A stretch of 64,000 nucleotides of DNA from a bacterium (GTDB taxonomy: Bacteria; Planctomycetota; SZUA-567), in NCBI GenBank assembly GCA_003245715.1, contig QKCJ01000038.1:62001-126000 (forward strand). The letters run 5' to 3'. Below are positions 1 to 9,289 of this stretch, piece by piece (within the stretch, counting starts at the first letter, position 1; each line of letters begins with the position of its first letter). The notes beneath the pieces are model-generated. The model saw nothing but the letters and a program-made list of their open reading frames with translations. It was not told the origin of the DNA and did no database searches. Position numbers and translations under genes: made by a program.

Positions 1-836
1 AGTGACATATCAGTGGTGTCGAGATAATGTCTTGCCCGGTTAACACGCAGACAATTGAGGTATTCAGTGTAATTGCAGCCGGTATAGCGCTTAAATTCAT
101 TACGCAAATGTCCCGGCGAAACATGCATTGCTTCCGCCACAGAAGTCAATTCAAGATGTTCGTTCATATGCTCAAACATAAAAAGCGAGGCCCTGTTTGT
201 CAGTAACTCTCCTGCGGAGGTTTGATTGGTTCGGGGTTTGTTTGCTGTTTGCCCTTGTTTGTTGCTCTGTTCTATTTCAGTTATATGTATCTGAAGTAAC
301 TGCTCAAGGATAACCTGAAGGCGCAAGCGTAATGACAATTGCAGGCTACTGCCTGTTAGTCTGGCTGGGGACAGATCAGTTTGCGGTATGCGTTGCCGCA
401 GCCTTGAGAGATTTTGATAATCTGTTACCAAAGCTAGAAGGTCGTTAAGGATAGACTGGTTGATATCAATACAGTTATTGCGCATCAATTCAAACGTATC
501 GCTCTTATGCAGAAAGCCGCAGAAAAGCCAGAGTACGTTTTTTTCTGAAATATTGGTATAACCATGGATCTGTCTGGGGAGGACGAGTAATCCCTTGCCC
601 GGTTGGAGTTCTATATTATTCCCAGAAACGACAGCCCTTGCTTTTTCATGAATAGGGATTACTAGAGTGTACTGGTTATGTAGGGCAAAGCCGAGTTTTA
701 TCGCTGGTCTGTTTCGCATAAAAATACGAATTGAATATGGTAGGCTCAGAGGGGCGGAATCATCACATTCATAATGAAAAGAATCCTCATTGACCAGATT
801 CTTGACCTTTTTGCAGAACGCAGATGAGAGCTGCAT
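1..836 (-). CDS. AraC-family transcriptional regulator (C-terminus cut by window edge)
   Basis: Seen by reading the reverse strand: an open frame from ATG at 836 runs off the left edge, about 278 codons. The start has an excellent ribosome site (AAAGGAGG, 4 bases before ATG). The first ~190 residues look like a cupin-type sensor (..VVSGNNIELQPGKGLLVLPRQIHGY..). The end holds an AraC helix-turn-helix pair, including VAEAMHVSPGHLRNEFKRYTG and YLNCLRVNRARHYL. AraC proteins of this shape bind a sugar and activate nearby carbohydrate genes. It is divergent from the GH63-like gene, which it may control (inference). The last few codons are missing. Confidence 0.85.
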   Translation of the reverse strand, partial: MQLSSAFCKKVKNLVNEDSFHYECDDSAPLSLPYSIRIFMRNRPAIKLGFALHNQYTLVIPIHEKARAVVSGNNIELQPGKGLLVLPRQIHGYTNISEKNVLWLFCGFLHKSDTFELMRNNCIDINQSILNDLLALVTDYQNLSRLRQRIPQTDLSPARLTGSSLQLSLRLRLQVILEQLLQIHITEIEQSNKQGQTANKPRTNQTSAGELLTNRASLFMFEHMNEHLELTSVAEAMHVSPGHLRNEFKRYTGCNYTEYLNCLRVNRARHYLDTTDMS

Positions 837-1013
837 CTTTCCTCCTTTTATGTTATTCGCTAATCTTTATTCTGTTATTATAATATCTGAAAAATATCAG
901 GTCAAGCCATTAACCTGCGCTAGGGTTAAAAATCCATGCTTTGAAGATATTTTTTATGGGCAGGCTAGGTGATATCCTACAAGCGTATAATAATTGTCCT
1001 ATATAAAGGTGTA

Positions 1014-2657
1014 ATGATGAAAGCAGAGAATTTGGAGAGTTTGCGCTGGTATAGCGGGCGTCTGATGGCTTATTCAGGTTTGGAGGGGCAGACCCGTTAT
1101 GCAACATCGCTTGTTGCGGCTACTGGAAGGAGTAATAACCTTGATATCAAGTTGCCTGAGCCGGCAAATTTGAAATTTGGACTTGTACATGAGCGCTCTG
1201 CATTTGGTGGCGATTTTTTCTGGCTTAAGGGGAAGTCGTCGACTGGCAAAGCTCTTAAGGTTAAAGGCTGTTTTGCTGATTGCCACCACTTGCTGATTAA
1301 TGATCCGGGGTGTGTGTGCAGTCTTGAGCAGCCTGAGAGCAAATACAGGTCAATACGCGCTGGGGACAATATGCTTGTGGGACTTGCTTCTGAATTTGAG
1401 CCAGCTCTTGCCGAAAAACCATTCAATGATTTGTGGGATAATTACGTCAAATGGTTTGAGGATCTTCCGTTAAAAGAAACCTGTGATAAGTTGCGGAATC
1501 ATACCCTTGCCAGAGCTGTCTGCCTGATGAAAACGCAAGTATACTCCCCGGATGAGAAGATAAAAAAACGCTGGACGACCCCCGACCGCTGGCCGCATCA
1601 GAAAATGTGGCTGTGGGATTCGGCCTTTCATGCAATTGGCTGGAGGCATCTTGATTGTTCTCTGGCGAAAGAAATACTTGAGGCTGTTCTTGATTGCGCT
1701 GATGAAGAAGGCTTTATCCCCCACATGATGAGTCCGGATTATTTTAGCACTATAACCCAACCGCCAGTACTTGCGCTTGCGGCAAATGAACTTCTTGCTT
1801 ATGGTGCAGACACTGGATGGCTTGAGAAGGTTTATCCGCCATTAGCTGCATACGTCAAGTGGGATCTTGAAAACCGTGATACAGATGGAGACGGACTGGT
1901 TGAATGGTTTATTGAAGAGGATATGAATTGCCGCAGCGGTGAAAGCGGCATGGATAATTCGACACGCTTTGATTCCGCTTTGCAACTTGGAGCTGTTGAC
2001 TTCAATTCGTTTCTATGTAATGAAAGCCGTTTGCTTGCAGAAATGGCTGGCAAGCTCGGCAAGACGGATGATGAAGAAAATTGGGGCAGAGAGTCGCAGC
2101 GGCTCAACAGTCTGATTGGCGAGAAGATGTACAACGCTGATAAGGGGTTTTACTTTGACTATGACGCACAAACGCAGAAGCAGACAGGAATAATGGCCAG
2201 CTCCGGATTTTTACCGCTACTATGCGATATCTCTGCTGAAATGGCTGGTAGCCTTGCCGATCATCTTGATAACCCCGAGACCTTCCTTACTCCCTTCCCG
2301 ATAGCAAGTATTGTTGAATCTGCTGGAAAGCATTCAACCGATATGTGGCGCGGTCCAAGCTGGATCTGTATCAACTGGCTGGTTTCTGAAGGATTGAGAA
2401 AGCACGGATTTGCGAAACAGGCTAATAAATTAGTGAAAAAAACAATAGAAGAAATTGAGCGCTGGTTTTATAATTATGGTGTGTTTTTTGAGTATTATGA
2501 TGATGAAGGTAATTGCCCTCCGCCCAGACTGATGCGTAAGGGCAAGGTCGCAGAGGAGTATGACCCGGAGCCGCACCCACATCAGGCAATCAAGGATTTC
2601 GGCTGGAGTGCGACGCTGTATCTTGATCTTGTCACGCGTTATGGCGGCGATGTTTAA
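1014..2657 (+). CDS. GH63/trehalase-like (alpha/alpha)6-barrel glycosidase
   Basis: About 547 residues. Start chosen at ATG 1014 (or the adjacent ATG 1017), after AAAGG at 1005-1009; an upstream in-frame ATG at 969 has no ribosome site. Family signatures seen: WPHQKMWLWDSAFHA near residues 190-203, DTDGDGLVEW near 290, GMDNSTRFD near 312, DMWRGPSWICINW near 442 and a C-terminal PHPHQAIKDFGWSATLYLDL. These match the GH63/GH37 clan that inverts alpha-glucosidic bonds. The Asp of GMDNS and the Glu of FFEYYD are candidate catalytic residues (inference). No signal peptide is visible, so it probably acts inside the cell on imported oligosaccharides. It heads a run with the pseudopilin-like and CBM-glycosidase genes. 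Substrate not determinable from sequence alone. Confidence 0.75.
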   Translation: MMKAENLESLRWYSGRLMAYSGLEGQTRYATSLVAATGRSNNLDIKLPEPANLKFGLVHERSAFGGDFFWLKGKSSTGKALKVKGCFADCHHLLINDPGCVCSLEQPESKYRSIRAGDNMLVGLASEFEPALAEKPFNDLWDNYVKWFEDLPLKETCDKLRNHTLARAVCLMKTQVYSPDEKIKKRWTTPDRWPHQKMWLWDSAFHAIGWRHLDCSLAKEILEAVLDCADEEGFIPHMMSPDYFSTITQPPVLALAANELLAYGADTGWLEKVYPPLAAYVKWDLENRDTDGDGLVEWFIEEDMNCRSGESGMDNSTRFDSALQLGAVDFNSFLCNESRLLAEMAGKLGKTDDEENWGRESQRLNSLIGEKMYNADKGFYFDYDAQTQKQTGIMASSGFLPLLCDISAEMAGSLADHLDNPETFLTPFPIASIVESAGKHSTDMWRGPSWICINWLVSEGLRKHGFAKQANKLVKKTIEEIERWFYNYGVFFEYYDDEGNCPPPRLMRKGKVAEEYDPEPHPHQAIKDFGWSATLYLDLVTRYGGDV

Positions 2658-2686
2658 TTGTGGATCATAATAAGCAGGAGAGAGAA

Positions 2687-3430
2687 ATGAATGCACAACT
2701 TACCGCTAATAATATCAGATCTGACGGTGTGCGCTTCACGCTAATAGAGATGCTGGTAGTTATAGCGATAATCAGTATCCTGGCCTCAATGCTTGCTCCT
2801 GCCTTGCAGAATGCGCTCAATTCGGCAAAAAGTGTTCAGTGCATGAATAATCTCAAACAGCAGAATATTGCCATTAATATGTATGATAATGATCTTGGTG
2901 AACGTCCTTATGCGTTGAAACTGGGGACTGTTGCTGAAGCTGGTTGGCCGGCCAATATCAATGCCAAATGGTATGCACTGCTTTACAAAAACGGTTATCT
3001 CGAAGTGACTGGGGCTTTGACTGCGCAGGGCGCTGATGGCAGAAATTGTGATATTTTGCTCTGCCCGACACAACCTGGCCCGATTGAAACATCATATGTA
3101 ATGAACGTCGCCTATTTCAATATGCTCGGTATAGCCTATGGCTCAAGTTATCTTGATTGGGCCAAGACACCATGTAAGGCGTCTCGCATTCCGTCTCCGT
3201 CAAAAAGAGCATATATTTTGGATGGTAGGGGTGGTGTGTATTCCGTAAGCTTTAAATATAATATGAACTATCCGCATGGCATGAGCAGTATGTATGTTAC
3301 TGAAGCCAATTATCAGTCCGCGCCCTATGATCTGGTTACAAATGCTCTTTATCTTGATGGGCATTCCTCCTCGCTTTCTTTTGCTGAATTTAGTTCTGAC
3401 TCACGCACCATCTGCGGCTGGGACAAGTAA
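2687..3430 (+). CDS. Prepilin-type N-terminal signal protein (pseudopilin-like)
   Basis: 247 residues from ATG 2687, preceded by GGAG six bases upstream; a GTG at 2660 is possible but lacks this site. Residues ~14-40 contain FTLIEMLVVIAII, the type IV prepilin/type II pseudopilin cleavage and methylation helix with the conserved Glu at +5. The rest is a periplasmic domain with four or five cysteines (CMNN, CDILLCP, CKAS) and a late YLDGHSSSL segment, like the H-X9-DG tail common in PVC pseudopilin paralogues. Such proteins are numerous in Lentisphaerota and Planctomycetota, often beside glycan enzymes; their role is unproven. It lies 29 bases after the GH63-like gene and ahead of a secreted glycosidase, so co-transcription is likely. 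Confidence 0.85.
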   Translation: MNAQLTANNIRSDGVRFTLIEMLVVIAIISILASMLAPALQNALNSAKSVQCMNNLKQQNIAINMYDNDLGERPYALKLGTVAEAGWPANINAKWYALLYKNGYLEVTGALTAQGADGRNCDILLCPTQPGPIETSYVMNVAYFNMLGIAYGSSYLDWAKTPCKASRIPSPSKRAYILDGRGGVYSVSFKYNMNYPHGMSSMYVTEANYQSAPYDLVTNALYLDGHSSSLSFAEFSSDSRTICGWDK

Positions 3431-3474
3431 TAAATCTGAATTGTTTGAGTATAATCTGGTGTGAAAGGTTACTT

Positions 3475-6400
3475 ATGAAAAAAATACCCGTATTTTTTGT
3501 GGTTGCGTTGATTGCTTTTGGTGCGATAGCGCAGGAGAGAGAGCACGCTGCTGAATATTATTTAGTTCCTCAGGCTGAAAGGGGCGTTGTCTGGATCAAG
3601 GATATCAAAAATAAGAAGGTTGTAACTGGTATTTCGGTACAGCCTAAATCATCCTTCAGCGATTTAAAATATAAACTTGAAAACGACGTTATTGAAATTG
3701 ACACAAGAGACCTGATTAAGAATAACCCTAAAGCAGTTGTTTGCCTAAGGTACAACGCCATCACTTACTCGCAAAGCGATAATCTTAAAAAATGTTTTGT
3801 GCAGGTTAAGGCTGGTTCTACGCCGGCAAATACAAAGCTGCGTTTGTTCTTCGAGGGGGCAACAGGCAAAGATAACAAACATTATTGGAAAGCAAAAAAC
3901 ATTGCGCTTCCGGCAGATCCTGCTGTTGTGCGGTTCGAGCAGAATCTCCCAAAGGATTTGGCCTCTCTTCATATTCGCTGCGATTTATTAAGCTCTGGTG
4001 TGTATAAGCTGTCAGATTTTTCGTTTGGTGTCTGTGAAGAATCTGTGATTGATGAAAGCAAAAACCAGATAATTAATGGTGGGGCGGAAGCAGGTTTTTA
4101 TAATACAGCGCTGATTGGCAAGGATGTTTTGGTGAAACCTGCAGAAGGTGTTTCATATGATGGGCGGGGGCGTAGCTTTGATAAGTTTTGCACTTTGGAA
4201 ATAGATTCGACAACTAAACATTCCGGGAAGAGTTCATTTAAGTTCGTCTCTGAAAAAGGGAGCGTTGGCTCATTTGTATTTAATTCGTTAAAATTTTTGG
4301 TGGGCAAGCCAGCCTGTTTTTCTGTTTGGATAAAAGCGGAGAAACCCAAAACGAAAGTATCGCTTACCCTGTATTTGTCATCGGGTATTGCCTATGTAAA
4401 AGAAGTTACAGCTGACACTGACTGGAAGCAGTATGTTTTAATGATCCCAACGTGGGGGGATAACGCTCCTAGCGTAACGAAAATTAATGATGTTGTCGGT
4501 AGCTCAGGAGCCTTGTATGGCGAGGTGATGCCAAGGATAAGTGCAAAGTCAACAATTTGGATAGACGATGCGGGTTTTTGCCTTGGCCGCGATCCTTATA
4601 GCCTGAATGCAAAACCATCAGTTATTGCATCCGCAAAACTTGATAATGACAGTAGCGTATATGATAGTGGCGCGAAGGTTGCAGCAGATTTCAAATTGTA
4701 TTCACCTGTTGATAAAGAAGTAAAGGTTTCATGGCGGCTTAAAGATTATGACGGCAAGACCGTAATGTCTAAAGAACTGCCTGAAATTAAACTGCAGGGC
4801 GGCAAAGATATTGCCTGGCATACAGACTTAATGCCTCCGGCTGGTTTGAGGGGTGCGCTTAACTGGTGTTTTAATATTGATGGGCAAGCGTATAATTTTT
4901 ACCTTGGTATTAATCCTGAAACTTTGAAACAGAATAAAAAACTGGGCATCAACTTTATGTCCCGGCAGAATACTGACATGGCGATTAAGCTTCTCAAAAA
5001 ATTCAGGTTCGGCAGTGTGCGCTTATGGTCGGCTTTTCGAGAACTTCCTTATCAAGGATTTACGGATGTTAAGGATTTCCATGACAATAACTTCTATGTG
5101 ATGATGTGCCTTAGTAATAGTGTCGTTGCGCCAAGATATTTTGTTCCGGTGGATTTTACCGAATATAAAAAATTGCTTAAAGAGCAGGCTGTTAAGGCCA
5201 AGGGATTGGTTGATTCTTATGAAATGCTTAATGAGCCTAATATCTGGACTGGCAGGGTGAGAAATCCTGATCCGGCAAAATATCAGGAAATGACCCCGAG
5301 GGCTAACGCGATGTTTATTGAAGCGTCAGCTTCGGTGCTGAAAAACGTTGATGATAAAGTAAAAATTGCCGGTCCGACAACCTGCCACACAGATATTGTC
5401 TGGACGGAGAATGTGCTGGCGGCAGGAGCTGCGAAAGATCTTGATATAATCTCTGAGCATCCTTATCGTGAAATCCCTGAACTGCCTGATTATGAAGAAG
5501 ACCTTGACCGTTTGAAAAATACGGCTGCAAGGTATGGCAATAAATTCAGTTTTGTTGCTTCTGAAGCCGGTGCGGTTGCGGTATCACATCCGGCTAACAA
5601 CCTGATTGATAATTCGATGCGTGACCAGATCTGGTACAATACACGAATGATGATTATCGGCTGGGCAAACGGTGTTGATAAGTACTATCATTTTTCAATG
5701 ACCCTTGACGATTTTGGGACTTCCTGGTGTATGTCAAAGCTTGGCAATCCTAATAATAATTGCCAGTCATTTCCAATGCCGGTAATGTATGCTCTGTCTT
5801 TTGCTTCAGATATTCTTGATGATTACAAACCGGAAGCACGAGTTAAAATCGGAATAAATCGCAGGGCATATGTTTTCTCCAAAGATGATGAGCGTGTGGT
5901 TGCTCTCTGGAAGTGGAACGGCGATGAGGAGAAAATGTATTTCAAGCCGGAACTGTCGGATAAAATTCAAGCCTATGATGTAATGGGTACTCCTATCCCT
6001 GCGAACAACATTATGCTCAATAAATTCCCGGTATATTTGCGCACAAATCTCTCCTTTAAGCAGATTGAGGAAAGTCTTATTAGTGCTCTTGCACAACCAG
6101 AGGGAGAATTGTTTGTTCCGGAGTTGATCATTACCGGTGCCAAAGAATTTAAAATTAATCTTAAAAACCGTACAGGTAAACCTCTTGAAGCGGAGATTAT
6201 TTCCTTAGGTAAAAACATCACAAAAAGCAGTGCTGATGGATACGTTAATATTGCGCCGGAAAGTTTTGCTTCTTTCACCTTTAATACGGTATCTGTTATT
6301 TCAACTTCTGAGCATCCGGCTAAATTTGAAGTTCGGACTAAAGGCAATAAAGTACAGAAAATAGATTACAATCTTCGCGCGTTGCTGGTTACGCGGCGAG

Positions 6401-7041
6401 TTAATGATATCATTATTGATGGCAAAACCGCTGATTGGAATGATTATCCAGAGCTGATGGTTCTGACAAACAAAAATGCCGTAAAACTTAAAGGCTGGGA
6501 CAAAAAGGAAGATAAGCTTACGGCCAAACTGAAAATGGCGTGGGACGATGATTATCTTTATCTGGCGTTTATAACCAATAAACCTGAATATGTGGCAAAC
6601 AATATTGCGCCTGGAGGAATGTGGAAGTTTGACAGTATCCAGATTGCCTTTGATCCACTGAAAAATGCTGCGGCAAATCAGCTTGGTTATCAGGATGACG
6701 ATTACGAATTTTCTGCCGGAGTATTTAATGACAAGCCGCTGGTATTCATGCATCGCTCTGCTGCTGCCACGTATGATAGTGTGAATAAGCCAGCGGGTAT
6801 TGTTGAAAGTGTTAAGTCTGCAGTCAGAACCGATGAAAATGGCAACACGGTTTATGAGTTGGCTTTCCCAAAATTACTGGTCAGCCCGTTCCGTCTTGAG
6901 GCTGGTTCGAGCATGCGCTTCAATCTGTTACTGAATATAAATAATGGAAAACAGCGCGTAGGTTGGCTGGAGCTGACCCCGGGGATCGGCTCAGCCCCGA
7001 AGAAGCCAGGAGCGTTTATGGGGCTGGTGCTGATTAAATAA
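3475..7041 (+). CDS. Secreted multidomain glycoside hydrolase with CBM-like domains
   Basis: 1188 residues from ATG 3475 (AAAGG seven bases upstream; an earlier ATG at 3445 would spoil the signal peptide). MKKIPVFFVVALIAFGAIAQ is a clear signal peptide. Residues ~200-370 resemble a galactose-binding CBM fold (GGAEAGF..SGKSSFKF). A TIM-barrel, clan GH-A-like region spans ~490-780, with YEMLNEPN near 581-588 (acid/base Glu in NEP) and FVASEAG near 697 (possible nucleophile). The last ~210 residues, from IIIDGKTADWNDYPEL, look like a CBM9/DOMON-type sugar-binding module. It probably degrades a polysaccharide outside the inner membrane. The exact GH family is not recognised. A strong terminator follows. 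Confidence 0.7.
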   Translation: MKKIPVFFVVALIAFGAIAQEREHAAEYYLVPQAERGVVWIKDIKNKKVVTGISVQPKSSFSDLKYKLENDVIEIDTRDLIKNNPKAVVCLRYNAITYSQSDNLKKCFVQVKAGSTPANTKLRLFFEGATGKDNKHYWKAKNIALPADPAVVRFEQNLPKDLASLHIRCDLLSSGVYKLSDFSFGVCEESVIDESKNQIINGGAEAGFYNTALIGKDVLVKPAEGVSYDGRGRSFDKFCTLEIDSTTKHSGKSSFKFVSEKGSVGSFVFNSLKFLVGKPACFSVWIKAEKPKTKVSLTLYLSSGIAYVKEVTADTDWKQYVLMIPTWGDNAPSVTKINDVVGSSGALYGEVMPRISAKSTIWIDDAGFCLGRDPYSLNAKPSVIASAKLDNDSSVYDSGAKVAADFKLYSPVDKEVKVSWRLKDYDGKTVMSKELPEIKLQGGKDIAWHTDLMPPAGLRGALNWCFNIDGQAYNFYLGINPETLKQNKKLGINFMSRQNTDMAIKLLKKFRFGSVRLWSAFRELPYQGFTDVKDFHDNNFYVMMCLSNSVVAPRYFVPVDFTEYKKLLKEQAVKAKGLVDSYEMLNEPNIWTGRVRNPDPAKYQEMTPRANAMFIEASASVLKNVDDKVKIAGPTTCHTDIVWTENVLAAGAAKDLDIISEHPYREIPELPDYEEDLDRLKNTAARYGNKFSFVASEAGAVAVSHPANNLIDNSMRDQIWYNTRMMIIGWANGVDKYYHFSMTLDDFGTSWCMSKLGNPNNNCQSFPMPVMYALSFASDILDDYKPEARVKIGINRRAYVFSKDDERVVALWKWNGDEEKMYFKPELSDKIQAYDVMGTPIPANNIMLNKFPVYLRTNLSFKQIEESLISALAQPEGELFVPELIITGAKEFKINLKNRTGKPLEAEIISLGKNITKSSADGYVNIAPESFASFTFNTVSVISTSEHPAKFEVRTKGNKVQKIDYNLRALLVTRRVNDIIIDGKTADWNDYPELMVLTNKNAVKLKGWDKKEDKLTAKLKMAWDDDYLYLAFITNKPEYVANNIAPGGMWKFDSIQIAFDPLKNAAANQLGYQDDDYEFSAGVFNDKPLVFMHRSAAATYDSVNKPAGIVESVKSAVRTDENGNTVYELAFPKLLVSPFRLEAGSSMRFNLLLNINNGKQRVGWLELTPGIGSAPKKPGAFMGLVLIK

Positions 7042-7083
7042 ATACTTGTTTTGGCATAGCTAAAACTATTTCTAAAATAAGCG

Positions 7084-7120
7084 AGCCGCAGGTATTTATA
7101 AACCTGCGGCTTTTTTTTTT
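7084..7120 (+). terminator. Rho-independent terminator after the glycosidase gene
   Basis: AGCCGCAGGT pairs with ACCTGCGGCT around an 8-base loop and is followed by a run of ten T. It ends the AraC-divergent glycan run and separates it from the convergent ppk gene. Confidence 0.92.
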
Positions 7121-7146
7121 AACGTTGAACATTTTTGGCGTTAAGA

Positions 7147-9285
7147 TCACACCGATGATTTAGCCACAAACATACCTTCCGCAGTGCGGCTGCGGTTTTG
7201 GGTTTTATTGCAGGCTTTGTTGTAAATAAATTCCTGACTGCGCAGTTGTTTGGCTTTCTTCTCAGGCATCTCAACGCGTTTATAAGAGCCGTCCTCCTGC
7301 ATTTGCCATGCCTTGACATTGTCAGAAAATCCTGCATCAAGGTTTTCAATTGCCTGCTTTTTGCAGATCGGGTCAATGATCGGGAACATTAATTCAAGAC
7401 GCATGTCGAAGTTTCGTTCCATCCAGTCAGCACTGGCCAGATAAACTTCTTCGTTGCCACCATTGTTGAAATAGAAGATACGTGGGTGTTCGAGGTACCT
7501 GTCGAGAATACTGAATACGCGGATATTTTCAGAAAGATTTTTGACTCCTGCGCGCAGACGGCAAAGTCCTCTGACGAGAAGGTCAATTTTTACGCCTTTG
7601 CATGAAGCGGCATAGAGAGCCTTGATTACATCCGGGTCGACAAGCGAATTCATCTTGGCGCGGATGCGGCCGGGTGATTCCGGAGTGTGAACCTCCATCT
7701 CGCGCTTTATCATTGTAAGGATGGTTTTACGAAGTCTTGTCGGCGCCATAGTCAGGCAATTCCAGCGCGGTGGCAGGGAGTAGCCTGTAATCACGTTAAA
7801 GAAACCGGATACGTCCTGCCCGATTTCCGGGCGGGTAGTAAAGAGTCCGAGGTCTGTATAAAGCTTGGCTGTTTTGTCGTTATAATTTCCCGTTCCAAGG
7901 TGGACATAGCGCCGGATGCCGTCTTTTTCCTTGCGGACAACAAGGAGTACTTTGCTGTGGGTCTTGTAGCCGACTACACCATAAATTACGTGCGCCCCGG
8001 CTGAATCAAGGGCTTTCGCCCAGCCGATATTGGCCGCTTCATCAAATCTGGCGCGAAGCTCAACAAGCGCGGTGACCTGCTTTCCGGTCTGTGCGGCATG
8101 GATAAGGGCCTGAACCAGCGGGCTTGCACCTGATACGCGGTAAAGGGTTATCTTGATTGCCAGAACATCAGGATCGTTTGAAGCTTTGCGGACCAGCTCA
8201 ACAACGGGATCAAATTTCTGGTAAGGCAGGCTCAGAAGATTATCGCTTTTTCGCATAACCTCGAAGATGTCACCGGAAGATAATTTCGGGTGGTCTTGCG
8301 CCGGCCATGGTTTCTCAATCAGATCAGGCCGGTCAACCTGTCCAATGAAGCCGAAGAAGCTTGATAATTCCAGAAGCCAGGGCAGACGAAAAATCTGCCT
8401 CTGATCGTTTACGCCAAGTTTTGTGCGCAGATAGGAGAGAATTTCTTCCGGCATGTCATCAGAGATTTCAAGGGTAATCGGATCACCCCAGCGCCGGCTG
8501 CGCACCGCTTCGTCAATTGCCCCAAGCAGATCGTCCGCAGATTCGTCATCAACAACCATCTCCGCGTCGCGCAGCAGCCTGAAGGCATACGCCCCTTCAA
8601 TCTCATAACCGCCCAACAGGTTCTTTGAATAAAGCCTGATGATGTCATCAAGCGCCGCCATTCTGACCTTTGAGTCGTTTGATGGCAATGTTATAAAACG
8701 GTGCATTGAGGTAGGCATCTGGACAAGCACAGTATCTGTTTTGTTGAAAAACATCTTGCCCTGCTCAACTGGCGCCACCCTGAAGAGCAGGTAAACCTTG
8801 CCACTGGCAAGAAGCGGGAACGGGTGTCCGGGATCTACCGCCATAGGGGTGATCGCCGGGGCGATATTTCCCTCATAGAAAGAGCTGAGAAACTCCTTGT
8901 CATCAGTTGTGAAGTCTGACGGGCGTACAAGTGAAATATTGTTTTCAGACAGCTGGGGCAGAACTTCATTGAAAAGGCAGTCATACTGTCGTTTGACCAT
9001 TGCATGTTTCTTCTCGGCCATACCTTCAAGTACCTGATCAGGAGAAAGCCCGGCCACATCGGTAGCGTGAACCCCCTCGCGTTTCAGGCGGATCATATTG
9101 GCAATTCGGACGGTTGTGAATTCATCCAGATTTGATGAGACAATGGCGATAAATTTAAGTCTGTCAAGAACCGGAACCTGCGAGTTTTCTGCTTCAGCCA
9201 GAACCCGGAAGTTGAAATCCAACCAGCTCAGTTCACGGTTGAGAAAGTTCTGCGGGGCGCCAAAATCATGATCTTCTTTGCTCAT
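7147..9285 (-). CDS. ppk1: Polyphosphate kinase 1
   Basis: 712 residues from ATG 9285; the open frame extends further but MSKEDHDF..NRELSWLDFNFRVL is the normal N-terminus. PPK1 makes polyphosphate from ATP, reversibly, at the membrane. Seen: NRELSWLDFN at the N-terminus, KTHSKVLLV with the likely phospho-accepting His near 443, LGTGNYN just after, and HPRIFYFNNGG..YLASADWMERN with the second active-site His near 601. The spacing matches E. coli His435/His592. It starts 4 bases after the stop of the exopolyphosphatase gene, so synthesis and breakdown enzymes are translated from one message. Confidence 0.96.
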   Translation of the reverse strand: MSKEDHDFGAPQNFLNRELSWLDFNFRVLAEAENSQVPVLDRLKFIAIVSSNLDEFTTVRIANMIRLKREGVHATDVAGLSPDQVLEGMAEKKHAMVKRQYDCLFNEVLPQLSENNISLVRPSDFTTDDKEFLSSFYEGNIAPAITPMAVDPGHPFPLLASGKVYLLFRVAPVEQGKMFFNKTDTVLVQMPTSMHRFITLPSNDSKVRMAALDDIIRLYSKNLLGGYEIEGAYAFRLLRDAEMVVDDESADDLLGAIDEAVRSRRWGDPITLEISDDMPEEILSYLRTKLGVNDQRQIFRLPWLLELSSFFGFIGQVDRPDLIEKPWPAQDHPKLSSGDIFEVMRKSDNLLSLPYQKFDPVVELVRKASNDPDVLAIKITLYRVSGASPLVQALIHAAQTGKQVTALVELRARFDEAANIGWAKALDSAGAHVIYGVVGYKTHSKVLLVVRKEKDGIRRYVHLGTGNYNDKTAKLYTDLGLFTTRPEIGQDVSGFFNVITGYSLPPRWNCLTMAPTRLRKTILTMIKREMEVHTPESPGRIRAKMNSLVDPDVIKALYAASCKGVKIDLLVRGLCRLRAGVKNLSENIRVFSILDRYLEHPRIFYFNNGGNEEVYLASADWMERNFDMRLELMFPIIDPICKKQAIENLDAGFSDNVKAWQMQEDGSYKRVEMPEKKAKQLRSQEFIYNKACNKTQNRSRTAEGMFVAKSSV

Positions 9286-9289
9286 TTTG

